Origin: UBA10649 sp963749905
GTDB lineage: Bacteria > Actinomycetota > Actinomycetes > S36-B12
NCBI GenBank assembly: GCA_963749905.1
Contig: CAVVOF010000004.1
Coordinates: 372,001 to 436,000, forward strand
Direction of reading: 5' to 3'
Length of the DNA: 64,000 nucleotides
Positions 1-9,156 of the stretch are shown here, piece after piece (the stretch's first letter is position 1; every line of letters begins with the position of its first letter). A program made the translations under genes and the position numbers. Below the pieces are notes generated by a model. It ran no database searches and was not told the DNA's origin. It saw nothing but the letters and a program-made list of their open reading frames with translations.

Positions 1-438
1 GATCACGTGCTGGCCGTCGCGGTGCGCCTGCACGAAGTCGAGGACGGGCTCGTCCTCCTCGACGGTCAGCGTCGCCGACACGCGCGCGGCGCCGGCCCGC
101 GCGCTGGCGTCGTCGGTCGCGACCACGGCGAGGATCGGCTGACCCAGGTAGGTCACCTCCTGCACGGCGAGCACCGGTTCGTCATGCACGATCGTGCCGC
201 AGTTGTTCTCCCCCGGGACGTCGTGGCCGGTGACGACCCCGACGACACCGGGCACCTCGTGGGCCACGTGCGCCTGGTAGCCGACCACCCGCCCCCGCGC
301 CACCGGCGAGAGGACGAGCGCTGCGTGCAGCGTGCCCGCCGGCTCGGGGATGTCGTCGACGAACTCCGCGGCCCCGGTGACGTGCAGGACCGCCGACTCG
401 TCGGGCAGCGCCCGGCCCACCACTGCGCCGCTCGTCAT
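1..438 (-). CDS. xdhB: Xanthine dehydrogenase molybdopterin-binding subunit (N-terminal part, cut by window edge)
   Basis: The 146 visible residues begin MTSGAVVGRALPDESAVLHV and contain the TGAAEFVDDIPEPAGTLHAA stretch typical of the start of the large molybdenum-cofactor subunit of xanthine dehydrogenases, which oxidise hypoxanthine and xanthine to urate. The ATG (438-436) overlaps the TGA of the upstream small subunit as ATGA, so the two are translationally coupled. The catalytic C-terminal part lies outside the window. Context with guanine deaminase supports purine catabolism. The molybdopterin-binding region itself cannot be inspected. Confidence 0.85.
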   Translation of the reverse strand, partial: MTSGAVVGRALPDESAVLHVTGAAEFVDDIPEPAGTLHAALVLSPVARGRVVGYQAHVAHEVPGVVGVVTGHDVPGENNCGTIVHDEPVLAVQEVTYLGQPILAVVATDDASARAGAARVSATLTVEEDEPVLDFVQAHRDGQHVI

Positions 439-1896
439 GCGTGCCCCCAGACCTCGGTCTGGCCGACCGGGAGCGGGTCCTCCGGTCGGGTCTGCAGCCA
501 CCAGCGCTCGATCAGGCCCCGGGCCACCTGCACCCGGTAGTCCGCCGACCCGCGAACGTCGTCCATCGGCCGGTAGTCCTCGACCACCGCGTCCATCGCG
601 GCGTGAACGGCGGCCTGATCCCATGCCCGACCGATCAGCGCCGCCTCCACGTGACTGGCTCGCTGCGGCACCGCCGACATCCCGCCGAACGCGATGCGCA
701 CCGACGTGACCACCTCGTTCTCCACGACCAAGAGCGAAGGCCGCGCTCACGGTCGCGATGTCGTTGTCGAAGCGCCGCGCCACCTTGGACATCCGCACGT
801 CGGGCCGGGGCTCGACGAGCGGCACCTCGACCCGGGCAACCACCTCGTCCCGCCCGAGGGCGGTCTGCCGATAGCCGACGTACAGGTCGGCGAGGTCCAG
901 CGGGCGCTCCCCGTCCGGCCCGACGAGGACGACCCGCGCACCGAGGGCCAGGAGCAGCGGCGCACTGTCGCCGACCGGGGAGCCGGTGACCAGGTTTCCG
1001 GCGAGCGTGCCCGCCTCGCGGATCGGCGGTGACGCAAAGCGCAGCCACCCCGCGGTGAGCGTGGGCCAGCGCTCGCTCAGCGCCGCCCATGCGGTCTCGA
1101 TCGACGCACCGCCGCCGATCGCCAGCACGCCCCCTCGCTCGTCGACCCCGTCGTACCCCGACACTCGAGAAGTGCCGATCCAGCCAGGTGGCAGCTCGCC
1201 TCGTCCGGGGACGTCGGGCAGGAGGTCGGTGCCGCCGGCGATCAGCCGCGCCTCCGGGAGGTCGCGTCGGGCGGCCACCAGCCCGGCGACGTCGACCGGC
1301 GCCACGAACCGGGTGCCGCCGCACCGATAGTCGAGCGGGTCGTCGTCCGGCACCTGCGCCAGCGCGGCCACGATGGCCGGCACGTCCAGGGTGGTTCCCG
1401 GCTGCGCCGACGCGACCTCTGCCGCCTCGACGATGGAGCGGTAGCCGGTGCACCGGCAGATGTGACCCGCCAGCGCGGTCCGTACCTCCTCCGGCTCGAC
1501 TGGTCGACCGGCGGCGTCGTGGTGCAGGCGCCACAGCGACATGACAATCCCCGGAGTGCAGAAGCCGCACTGCGACCCTCCGCCGTCGACCATGGCCTGC
1601 TGGACGGGGTGCAGCCGATCGCCCTCGGCCAGGTCCTCGACGGTGACAAGCGCCAGCCCGTGCAGCATCGGGACGAGCATGGTGCAGGCGTGCCGCATCG
1701 AGAGCTCGAGGCCACCCGATCCGTCGGGTCGGCCGACGACGACCGCACACGCGCCGCAGTCCCCCTCGTTGCAGCCCTCCCGGGTGCCGAGCGAGCGGCG
1801 CGTCGTGCGCAGCCAGGCCAGCACCGTCGTGGTCGCCGGCACATCGACGATCTCGAGGAGTTCGCCCCGATGCCAGCACCGGACCACGTCACCCAT
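435..1896 (-). pseudogene. xdhA: Xanthine dehydrogenase small subunit (2Fe-2S plus FAD domains), frameshifted as given
   Basis: Starting at ATG 1896 (overlapping the guaD stop as ATGGGTGA) the frame encodes a 2Fe-2S domain with C42, C47, C50 and C71, then a second cluster with C110, C113, C147 and C149 (motifs QCGFC and CRCTGY), then an FAD domain with IAGGTDLLPD near residue 220 and AGNLVTGSPVGDS near 300. The frame is lost at about residue 389 (around 730-737, GCTCTTGGTCGTGG), where one extra base appears. The correct C-terminal sequence VVENEVVTSVRIAFGG resumes one frame over and ends at the TGA at 435. The total of about 486 residues fits fused Fe-S/FAD small subunits. It may be a true mutation or a sequencing error. 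Confidence 0.8.
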
Positions 1897-3274
1897 CGAT
1901 GCCCACCGATTCCAGCCGGCGCCCGCCGACGTATGTCTCGGCGATGCTCGCCTCGTCCGCCGCCATCAGGAGGGCGAACAGCACCGCGTCACGCTCCTCC
2001 GCGGGATCCTCGCGAGGGCCGCGCGAGCCGAGGACGGACTCCAACGCGGCCGACCGGGAGGGATCCACCACGACGAAGTCGGCCTGCTTGCCCGCGTCGA
2101 GGTTGCCGATGCGGTCGGCGAGGTCGAGGGCCTGCGCCCCGGCGAGGGTGCCCAGATGCAGCAGCTCGGCGGGCGTCAGCACGACCTGCTCGTGCGGTCC
2201 GTTCAGGTGCGCCTTGAAGCACGCGTTCAGCACCCGGGGCAGGCACCACTCGTCACCGGCGGCGATGTCTGATCCGACGGCGACCCGCACGCCCGCGTCG
2301 AGCGAGCGCCGCCACGGCATCGTCCCCGACCCGAGGAAGTCCTGCGAGACCGGGCAGTGCGCCACCGACGCGCCCGTCTCCACGATGCGCATCCGCTCAT
2401 CGTCCGCCGCGTGCACGGCGTGCGCAAGGACCGTCCGCCGGCCGAGGAGGGACTCCCCGCCGACCGCGGAACCCGGCCGGAACCGCCCGTCGTAGACGTC
2501 GAGGTACCGGTCCACCCCGAAGCGCTCCTTGACCTCGCGGACCTCGCCGCGGTTCTCGCTGAGGTGGGTGGTGACGTAGAGGCCGCGGTCGCGGTACTCC
2601 GCATGCAGTTCCCCGAGCCACGCCAGGGTTGCCGGCTCGACGCTCAGTGCGAACCGGGGCACCAGCGCGATGCCGGTGAACGGCGAGGACCCGTCGCCGC
2701 TCGGCAGCCAGCGCTCGATCTCGTCCCGAGCCAGCGCGATCGCGGTCGCATCGTCCGTCAGCAGCGCCGACGCCGACTCGGGTCCGGTGGTCATGATGGT
2801 GCGACCGGTCACGATGCGCAGTCCACGGCGGCCGACCTCGTCCGCCAGGGCCTGCTGCGCGACCGGGAACTGCGATCCGAAGACCATGGCCGTTGTCGTG
2901 CCAACCGACGACAGTCGATCGCAGAACCGCCGGGCGGCCGCACGCGCGAGCACCGGGTCGGCGAGCCGCGACTCGGCGGGGAACACCACCCGGTCGAGCC
3001 AGTCGAGCAGGGCGCCGCCGCCGTACGCGTCGACGCAGCCGACCTGGGGGAAGTGCAGGTGCGTGTCGACGAAGCCCGGCAGCAGGAACGAGCCAGTGTG
3101 ATCGACCACCGGCGCGTCGATGCTGGGACGATCCGCCCACGCACCACTCCAGGTGAGGACGCCGTCATTGTCGACGAGCAGGGCGCCGTCGGGATGCTGC
3201 ACCAGGTGCGCGGCGGCATCCGCGAGGGTCGGGGTGCCCGTCACGTGGAAGACGTGTCCCCGGTGCCAGCGCAT
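1889..3274 (-). CDS. guaD: Guanine deaminase / amidohydrolase
   Basis: This 461-residue member of the amidohydrolase superfamily carries the guanine deaminase signature PGFVDTHLHFPQ (metal ligands H72 and H74), THLSENRGEV near 240, HCPVSQDFLGSGTMP near 300 and the metal-binding Asp in VGSDIAAG near 330. It should deaminate guanine to xanthine in the cytoplasm, feeding the xanthine dehydrogenase encoded just downstream, whose start overlaps its stop. Other aminohydrolases acting on related purines are possible, but the LHFPQ and FLGSG elements favour guanine. Confidence 0.85.
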   Translation of the reverse strand: MRWHRGHVFHVTGTPTLADAAAHLVQHPDGALLVDNDGVLTWSGAWADRPSIDAPVVDHTGSFLLPGFVDTHLHFPQVGCVDAYGGGALLDWLDRVVFPAESRLADPVLARAAARRFCDRLSSVGTTTAMVFGSQFPVAQQALADEVGRRGLRIVTGRTIMTTGPESASALLTDDATAIALARDEIERWLPSGDGSSPFTGIALVPRFALSVEPATLAWLGELHAEYRDRGLYVTTHLSENRGEVREVKERFGVDRYLDVYDGRFRPGSAVGGESLLGRRTVLAHAVHAADDERMRIVETGASVAHCPVSQDFLGSGTMPWRRSLDAGVRVAVGSDIAAGDEWCLPRVLNACFKAHLNGPHEQVVLTPAELLHLGTLAGAQALDLADRIGNLDAGKQADFVVVDPSRSAALESVLGSRGPREDPAEERDAVLFALLMAADEASIAETYVGGRRLESVGIDG

Positions 3275-3284
3275 AGCTGCGACG

Positions 3285-3752
3285 CTAGCCCGTCTGCGCC
3301 TCGGAATCGGCTCGTTGGCACGGCCAGCTGATCAGTGTCCGCGGCTGCGCCACCTCGGGTCCGTCGAGGTAGGCCTCCCAAGGCGCACCCGTCGACTCGT
3401 AGTGGTGCTCGTCGAGCCACGCCTGGAGGGCGGCGTAGGCAGGACCCACCGAGTCGTACGGGCCGACGTTCATGACGGTCGCGACGGTGCCGCCGGGCAG
3501 GTGGGAGGGCTCGACGCGTCCGTTCTGCTGCACCGGCCGCTCGACGGGGAAGCCGACCTCCAGCACGAAGTCGGTGTCCGTCATGTCCATCCGGCAGAAC
3601 GGCGGACCGACGATGGGATCCATGCCGAGGGTGCCGAACAGCTCACCGAGAGCATCCGGGATGAACTCTCCGACCGCGCCGTGCGGAACGACTCCCTTGA
3701 TCACCGCCGTGTCCTCAGGCTGCCGCGCCACGATCTCGATCTCGTACTCCAT
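3285..3752 (-). CDS. GyrI-like small-molecule-binding domain protein
   Basis: The 155-residue protein matches stand-alone GyrI-like/AraC effector-binding domains: an early strand IEIVARQPEDTAVIKG, the central PPFCRMDMTDTDFVLEVGFPV and the ATVMNVGPYDSVGPAYAAL segment, ending with the conserved PWEAYLDGPEV region. These domains bind or hydrolyse small hydrophobic molecules. There is no DNA-binding domain. It sits between guaD (10-bp gap) and acetoacetyl-CoA synthetase (9-bp gap) on the same strand, so it may be co-transcribed. Its ligand is unknown. Confidence 0.75.
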   Translation of the reverse strand: MEYEIEIVARQPEDTAVIKGVVPHGAVGEFIPDALGELFGTLGMDPIVGPPFCRMDMTDTDFVLEVGFPVERPVQQNGRVEPSHLPGGTVATVMNVGPYDSVGPAYAALQAWLDEHHYESTGAPWEAYLDGPEVAQPRTLISWPCQRADSEAQTG

Positions 3753-3761
3753 GCGGCAAAC

Positions 3762-5729
3762 CTACTTCGGAACGGCCGCCACGATCGCGTCCAGCGAGGA
3801 CGGGTTCGCCAGCGCGCCGAGGCCCTTCACCTCGCGTCCGTGCACCGCCTCGCGCACCGCGACCTCCGAGAGCTTCCCCGTCTGCGTGCGGGGCAGTTCG
3901 GGCACCGAGACGATGACGGCGGGCACATGTCGCGGCGAGCAGGCCCGCCGGATCGCCGCTCGGATCGAGCCTTGTGCCTCGTCGTCGACGTCTACTCCGG
4001 GCGGGGGGACGACGAGCAGCACGATTCGGGTGTCGCCGTCCCACTCCTGGCCGAAGGCGAGGCAGTCGGCCACCGCAGGGTGGTCCGAGAGGGCGGCGTA
4101 GATCTCCGCCGTGCCGATCCGCACGCCGCCGACGTTGAGCGTCGCATCCGATCGTCCGAGGATGGCCACCCCGCCGTGCCGGCTGCGCACCGACCGGTCG
4201 CCGTGCACCCAGATGCCCGGCCACACGTCGAAGTAGGTGGACCGAAGCCGCTCGCCGGACTCGTCGCCCCAGATACCCACGGGCACGGTGGGGAACGGCC
4301 GCAGGCAGACCAGCTCGCCGGGCTCGTCGTCCGCGGCCCGGGTGCCCGCGTCCGTGTAGACGTCGACGGCCGTCCCGAGAGTCGGCCCGGCCATCTCGCC
4401 CGCGTAGAACGGACGGGTCGGATCGCCGCCGACGAACACCCCGACCAGATCGGTCCCGCCCGAGATCGGGTTGATCATGACTCCGGGCCCGAGCTGCTCG
4501 GCGAGCCAGTGGGCGGTCGGCACGGAGAGCGGCGAACCGGTGACGAGCACCTGGCGCAGCGGGGAACCGTCGCCGAGGCGGGCCCGCAGGTCGCTGCCCT
4601 CCCCACGCATGTGGTCCAGCAGCCGCGCGCCCATCCCTAGGTGCGTGGCGCCCGTCAGGCCGGCCGAGTCGAACAGCGCCGTCGAGGCCGGGTACGTCGG
4701 GGCGCCGTCGTGCAGGACGAGGGCCGCCCCGAGGGCCAAGGAGGAGATCTCCCAGTTCCACATCATCCAGCTGGTCGTCGTGTAGAAGAGGACGCGATCC
4801 CCCGGCTGCACGTCGGCGTGCAGGCCCACCTCGACGAGGTGCTTCAGCAGGACGCCGCCGCCGCGGTGGATCAGGCACTTGGGCTTCCCGGTGGTGCCCG
4901 ACGAGAACAGCACGTAGGCGGGATGGTCGAAGGGCAGCCGAGTGAACTCCGGCTCGCCCTCGGCCGCGAGCTGCGGCGCCAGACCTTCCACCGCGCACTG
5001 TGCCGGCGCCGCCTCCTCGATCACGTCGTCGAGCGACTCGCTGGTGAGCAGGACCCACTCCAGCGACGGCAGCGCCGCCACCACTTCGGCGACATTGCCG
5101 GCGCGCTGGAAGTCCTTGCCGTTCCACCGGTAGGTCGGCGCCGCGACGAGCACGCGCGGCGCCAGTTGACCCAGTCGGTCGACGATCGATGGCGCCCCGA
5201 ACTCCGGTGACACGCTGCTGACGACGGCTCCAACAGCCAGCGCGCCAAGGGTGCAGACGAGCGCCTCGGGGCCGACCGGCAGCACCAGGCCGACCCGGTC
5301 GCCGGGCTGCACTCCGCGTGCCCGAAGGGCCGCGGCGAACGAGCCGACCCGGCGCCGCAGCTCGCGTCCGCTGAGGGTCTCGCGGACCTCCAGCGAGCCG
5401 GTCCCCTCGCCCACCCAGATCACCGCGGGAGAATCCGAGTCGACCCAGGGCGCCAGCAGGTTCTCGGCGAGGTTCACCCCCGCGTCGGGGAAGAACACCG
5501 CGTCCGGCAGCGTCGCCGGCACGAACGCGATCTCACCCCTGTCCCCCACCACGCCGAACTCGTCCCACACGAGGGACCAGAACGCGTCCAGGTCGGTCAG
5601 TGCCCACTCATGCACGTCGGGGGTGGTGGAGAGCGCGCGACCGGCCCGCCTGGATGCGGCCTCGTGGAACGACGCCATCCGTGTGCCGGCCGCCTGACCG
5701 GGATCGGGTCGCCAGGTGGGCTCCGTCAC
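3762..5729 (-). CDS. aacS: Acetoacetyl-CoA synthetase
   Basis: The 655-residue acyl-adenylate-forming enzyme has the AacS-type N-terminus (FWSLVWDEFGV, then GVNLAENLL), the ATP-binding loop FSSGTTGKPK near residue 276, the GGTDLVGVFVGG region near 430 and a C-terminal PRTQTGKLSE with the catalytic Lys. It activates acetoacetate to acetoacetyl-CoA in the cytosol. The IclR gene lies 61 bp upstream on the same strand. Acetoacetate is the common product of BKACE enzymes, one of which is encoded at 10.4-11.2 kb, which gives a plausible local role. A generic acetoacetate salvage role is the alternative. Confidence 0.88.
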   Translation of the reverse strand: MTEPTWRPDPGQAAGTRMASFHEAASRRAGRALSTTPDVHEWALTDLDAFWSLVWDEFGVVGDRGEIAFVPATLPDAVFFPDAGVNLAENLLAPWVDSDSPAVIWVGEGTGSLEVRETLSGRELRRRVGSFAAALRARGVQPGDRVGLVLPVGPEALVCTLGALAVGAVVSSVSPEFGAPSIVDRLGQLAPRVLVAAPTYRWNGKDFQRAGNVAEVVAALPSLEWVLLTSESLDDVIEEAAPAQCAVEGLAPQLAAEGEPEFTRLPFDHPAYVLFSSGTTGKPKCLIHRGGGVLLKHLVEVGLHADVQPGDRVLFYTTTSWMMWNWEISSLALGAALVLHDGAPTYPASTALFDSAGLTGATHLGMGARLLDHMRGEGSDLRARLGDGSPLRQVLVTGSPLSVPTAHWLAEQLGPGVMINPISGGTDLVGVFVGGDPTRPFYAGEMAGPTLGTAVDVYTDAGTRAADDEPGELVCLRPFPTVPVGIWGDESGERLRSTYFDVWPGIWVHGDRSVRSRHGGVAILGRSDATLNVGGVRIGTAEIYAALSDHPAVADCLAFGQEWDGDTRIVLLVVPPPGVDVDDEAQGSIRAAIRRACSPRHVPAVIVSVPELPRTQTGKLSEVAVREAVHGREVKGLGALANPSSLDAIVAAVPK

Positions 5730-5790
5730 GTCGTCCTCCCGTCCCGCACGCGCATTCCGGGGTGCGCGGTGCAGATGGCTGCGTCACCGC

Positions 5791-6558
5791 TCATGTGCGC
5801 TGTGCGATGGCTTCGGCGATCCGGTCGGCGAAGGCGGCGACGGCGCGGGACAGTTCCGGCTCCCGGCCGGTGAACCGCGCCGTGGGGACCGGGATGGACA
5901 CGGCGATGAGGTCGTGGTCCAGATGGCCGACGACGGCGCCGACCGCGCAGACTCCCAGCGAGTGCTCCTCGAGGTCGACAGCGACTCCCCCCCGGCTCCG
6001 GATCTGCTCGAGTTCGGTCCTGACCGCCGCAGCGGTCGTCAGCGTGCTCGGGGTGAACTGGTGCAGCCGCCCCGCCAGAATGCGCTTGACCTCGGCCTCG
6101 GGCATGGCCGCGAGGAACGCCTTGCCATTGGCGCTGGCGTGAAGGGGGAACGAGTCGCCCACGGCGCTGACGGCGCGCAGCCTGTTGCCTCCGGCCACCT
6201 GGTCCACGAAGACGGCGCGGTCGCCCTCCAGAACGGAGAGGTCGACCGTCTCCCCGATCTCGGACGACAGCTCGACGAGCAGTGGATGCAGGTCGAGCCA
6301 CGCCTGCCGTCGCGCTGAGGCAGCCAGGCGGACGAGTTCGGGACCGAGGCGGTACCGGCCCCGGGGACCGCTGGCCACCACGAAGCCCTCGGCCTCGAGC
6401 GAGAGCAGCAGCCGACTGGAGGTGGACCGCGCGAGCCCGAGCCGCTCCCCGATCTCGGTCTGGGTGAGTCCGCTCGGGTGGGCGTGCAGGAGCCGGAGGA
6501 TGTCGATCGCCCGGCTCAGCACCTGGATGCCCGTGCGGGCGGGCAGGCCGTCCGTCAT
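5791..6558 (-). CDS. IclR-family transcriptional regulator
   Basis: The 255-residue protein has an N-terminal winged helix-turn-helix (TQTEIGERLGLARSTSSRLL, roughly residues 34-53) and a C-terminal IclR effector domain (FPLHASANGKAFLAAMPEAE near 145 and LEEHSLGVCAVGAVV near 200). IclR proteins bind palindromes and respond to small carboxylates. Two CCCG-N5-YGGG palindromes lie immediately upstream at 6581-6616, consistent with autoregulation, and a stronger copy precedes the SDR-BKACE operon at 14135. It is probably the local controller of aacS and that operon; this is inferred from the sites. Confidence 0.9.
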   Translation of the reverse strand: MTDGLPARTGIQVLSRAIDILRLLHAHPSGLTQTEIGERLGLARSTSSRLLLSLEAEGFVVASGPRGRYRLGPELVRLAASARRQAWLDLHPLLVELSSEIGETVDLSVLEGDRAVFVDQVAGGNRLRAVSAVGDSFPLHASANGKAFLAAMPEAEVKRILAGRLHQFTPSTLTTAAAVRTELEQIRSRGGVAVDLEEHSLGVCAVGAVVGHLDHDLIAVSIPVPTARFTGREPELSRAVAAFADRIAEAIAQRT

Positions 6559-6580
6559 CCACCCGCCTCCGTCTGTGCCA

Positions 6581-6616
6581 CTCCCGAATTATGGGAGAAA
6601 GATCCCGCTAATCGGG
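6581..6616. promoter_or_regulatory. Tandem palindromic operators upstream of the IclR gene
   Basis: Two sites are visible: CTCCCGAATTATGGGAG (6581-6597) and CCCGCTAATCGGG (6604-6616). Both fit CCCG-N5-YGGG with an AT-rich centre. The first lies 22 bp before the IclR start codon; the second overlaps the stop codon of the upstream aminotransferase. The same spacing recurs at 14135-14155. A role as IclR autoregulatory sites is inferred. Confidence 0.55.
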
Positions 6617-7702
6617 TGTTCTTGCCGAATTCTCCGCCACCCACGCCGACGCGACCTCCAGAAGGCGTGCATTGGCCTCCTCCTCGCCGATGGTGATACG
6701 CAGACCCTCGCCGGCGAACGGGCGGACCGCGAGCCCTGCCTCGTCACAGGCCGCGGCGAACGACCCGGTCCCCTCACCGAGCCCCAGCCAGATGAAGTTC
6801 GCCTCCGACTCGGCCGGCGCCAGGCCCAGCCGCGTCAGCGCGTCCGTGACGACCTTCCGCTGGGCGACGATGGCGCTTACCCGATCGAGCAGCTCCTGCT
6901 CGTGCTGCAGGGAGGCGATGGCGGCGACCTGAGCGAGCGTGGACACCCCGAACGGAACCTGCACCTTGCGCATGGCCTCCGTCACCTCCGGTCCCGCGAT
7001 GCAGTAGCCGACGCGGAGCGCCGCCAGCCCGTAAGCCTTGGAGAAGGTGCGCAGGACGGCCACGTTGTCGTACTGCCGGTAGTAGTCCAGTCCGTCGGGA
7101 ATCCGGGACGGATCGACGAACTCGGCATACGCCTCGTCGATGACGATGAGCACGTCTCGCGGCGCCGCGGCGAGGAACGCGTCCAGGTGCGACCGGTCCA
7201 CGGCGGTGCCGGTCGGGTTGTTCGGGTTGCAGACGAGGATGAGGCGGGTGGTTTCGTCGACGGCAGCCAGCATGGCATCGAGGTCGTGGCGGAAGTCCGC
7301 GTCGAGTGGCACGGCCTGCGCGTTGGCTCCCACGATCTGGGTCACGATCGGGTAGGCCTCGAAAGAGCGCCAGCCGAACAGGATTCCATCGCCCGGCCCG
7401 CTCGTGATCTGCGCCAGCTGCTGGAGCAGCCCCACGCTCCCCGTGCCGACCGACACGTGCTCCGCCGGCACGGAGTGTCGGGACGCCAGGGCACCGACCA
7501 GGGCCTCGGACGAGTAGTCGGGATAGCGATGGATCTCGGGCAGCGCCGCCTCAATGGCCCGCACCACGGAGGGCAGGGGGTCGTGGTGGTTCTCGTTGCT
7601 GGACAGCTTGAACGGCACTACCTCGGGACGGACCGTCGGCTTCTGACCCGCCTTGTACGCGGGGATGCCCTCGAGGGCAGCGCGCAGGCGTGGGGCAGGC
7701 AT
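6608..7702 (-). CDS. Histidinol-phosphate / aromatic aminotransferase family protein
   Basis: The 364-residue class II PLP aminotransferase contains the N-terminal FKLSSNENHHDPLPSV, the NPNNPTGTAVDRSHL segment and the PLP-binding lysine in TFSKAYGLAALRVGY near residue 220. It transaminates histidinol phosphate or an aromatic amino acid (HisC2/Pat-like paralogues). No histidine biosynthetic genes adjoin, so an aromatic aminotransferase role is as likely. ATG 7702 (MPAPRLRAAL) is chosen because it leaves a normal N-terminus; longer in-frame versions run into the divergent gene. It diverges from a PLP decarboxylase gene. Confidence 0.85.
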   Translation of the reverse strand: MPAPRLRAALEGIPAYKAGQKPTVRPEVVPFKLSSNENHHDPLPSVVRAIEAALPEIHRYPDYSSEALVGALASRHSVPAEHVSVGTGSVGLLQQLAQITSGPGDGILFGWRSFEAYPIVTQIVGANAQAVPLDADFRHDLDAMLAAVDETTRLILVCNPNNPTGTAVDRSHLDAFLAAAPRDVLIVIDEAYAEFVDPSRIPDGLDYYRQYDNVAVLRTFSKAYGLAALRVGYCIAGPEVTEAMRKVQVPFGVSTLAQVAAIASLQHEQELLDRVSAIVAQRKVVTDALTRLGLAPAESEANFIWLGLGEGTGSFAAACDEAGLAVRPFAGEGLRITIGEEEANARLLEVASAWVAENSARTPD

Positions 7703-7727
7703 GGACCCATCCTGCCCGACCCTTCGT

Positions 7728-7742
7728 CGCCCGCATCGGGCG
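7728..7742. promoter_or_regulatory. Inverted repeat in divergent promoter region
   Basis: The 58-bp gap between the divergent aminotransferase (start 7702) and decarboxylase (start 7761) holds a perfect inverted repeat CGCCCG-CAT-CGGGCG. It could be an operator for the divergent pair. In such GC-rich sequence a short repeat could also arise by chance. Confidence 0.25.
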
Positions 7743-7760
7743 CAGGTCCACACTGGGACC

Positions 7761-9119
7761 ATGACCGACCTTCGAGCGTGGCTGCCCCGCGGCGTCGAGG
7801 CGATCCATGACTGGATGGCACAGTTCGGGGCCTTCGAGACGCACCCCTCACTTCGCGTCGACGACGTGGCGCTCAACCGGGCTTTCGGGCAACTGACCGA
7901 CCGGCTGCAGGACAACTATCCCTTCGGCCATCCGCGGTACGTGGGCCAGATGCTCAAGCCCCCGCATGACGTGGCCGTGCTGGGCTACGTGACGGCGATG
8001 CTCATCAACCCCAACAACCACGCCCTCGACGGAGGACCCGCCACCGCGCAGATGGAGAAGGAGGTCGTGGCGCAGCTCGCCGGGATGTTCGGACTCCCCC
8101 AGCACCTCGGCCACCTGACGTCGAGCGGCACCACCGCCAACCTGGAGGCCCTCTGGGTCGCCCGCGAGTCCCACCCGGGCAAGGCCATCGCCTTCAGCAC
8201 CGACGCCCACTACACGCACGCGCGAATGTGCCAGGTCATCGGGGTCGAGGGGGTGCCGATCCAAGTAGACGGTCAAGGTCGCATGGACCTCGACGCCCTG
8301 GAGCAGGCCCTCTCCACTGGCCGCATCGGGACGGTTGTCGCGACCCTCGGGACGACCGGCCTCGGCGCGCTCGACCCGCTGCCGGAGATCCTCGATCTCG
8401 CGCGCGCGCACGGAGCTCGCGTCCATGTCGACACCGCCTATGGCGGCTTCTTCGCGCTCATCGCCGACGACTCCGCGGACGGTGTGGCGCGCGCGCCCTA
8501 CGCCGCCATCGCCGGGGTCGACAGCGTCGTCGTGGACCCGCACAAGCACGGGCTGCAGCCGTACGGCTGCGGTGCCGTGCTGTTCGCGGATCCGAGCGTC
8601 GGTCGGTTCTACGTGCACGACTCCCCGTACACGTACTTCTCGTCGGATGAGATGCACCTCGGCGAGATCTCGCTCGAGTGCAGCCGGGCTGGGGCGGCCG
8701 CGGCGGCCCTGTGGCTCACTCTGGAGGTGATCCCGCTCAGCGACGCCGGCCTGGGCCAGGTGCTGCGCGCGAACCGGCGCGGGGCCTTGCAGTGGAGGCG
8801 CCTCCTGGACCAGTCCGACGGACTGACGGCGTACCAGACTCCGGAACTGGACATCGTGACCTTGTTCCCGACGCGTTCGACCCTGTCGGAGGTCGATGCC
8901 GCCAGCGCGAGGCTGTTCGTCGACGCGGCCGCACTGCCACCCGAGCAGCAGGTGCACCTGGCGACGTACTCCGTCACGCCCGGCGCCCTGGCGGCCCGCG
9001 GGCACGACGTGACGGCTGACGTCGCGAGCGGCCGGATCATCCGCAGCACCGTGATGAAGCCGGAGAGCGCGCTGGTGATTCCCGAGATCCACGCGCGGCT
9101 GGAGGAACTCGTCCGTTAA
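7761..9119 (+). CDS. PLP-dependent group II decarboxylase family protein
   Basis: The 452-residue protein resembles the glutamate/aromatic-amino-acid decarboxylase fold: HLTSSGTTANLEAL near 120, the PLP-stacking and Asp-containing VHVDTAYGGFF near 225, and the Schiff-base lysine in VDPHKHGLQPYGCG near 262. It should decarboxylate, or otherwise transform, an amino acid. The substrate cannot be read from sequence. ATG 7761 gives MTDLRAWLPRG. It is one of very few plus-strand genes here and is transcribed divergently from the aminotransferase, convergent with the FMN dehydrogenase 37 bp away. Confidence 0.8.
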   Translation: MTDLRAWLPRGVEAIHDWMAQFGAFETHPSLRVDDVALNRAFGQLTDRLQDNYPFGHPRYVGQMLKPPHDVAVLGYVTAMLINPNNHALDGGPATAQMEKEVVAQLAGMFGLPQHLGHLTSSGTTANLEALWVARESHPGKAIAFSTDAHYTHARMCQVIGVEGVPIQVDGQGRMDLDALEQALSTGRIGTVVATLGTTGLGALDPLPEILDLARAHGARVHVDTAYGGFFALIADDSADGVARAPYAAIAGVDSVVVDPHKHGLQPYGCGAVLFADPSVGRFYVHDSPYTYFSSDEMHLGEISLECSRAGAAAAALWLTLEVIPLSDAGLGQVLRANRRGALQWRRLLDQSDGLTAYQTPELDIVTLFPTRSTLSEVDAASARLFVDAAALPPEQQVHLATYSVTPGALAARGHDVTADVASGRIIRSTVMKPESALVIPEIHARLEELVR

Positions 9120-9156
9120 CACGGCGTTGACCCGCCATGCCGAAATCCCCTGCCCG

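Noticed and set aside
7..1879. Long arginine-rich reading frames opposite or offset to the xanthine dehydrogenase genes
   Set aside because: They are GC-rich shadow frames; only the frames with the Fe-S cysteine motifs and FAD motifs encode recognisable protein.
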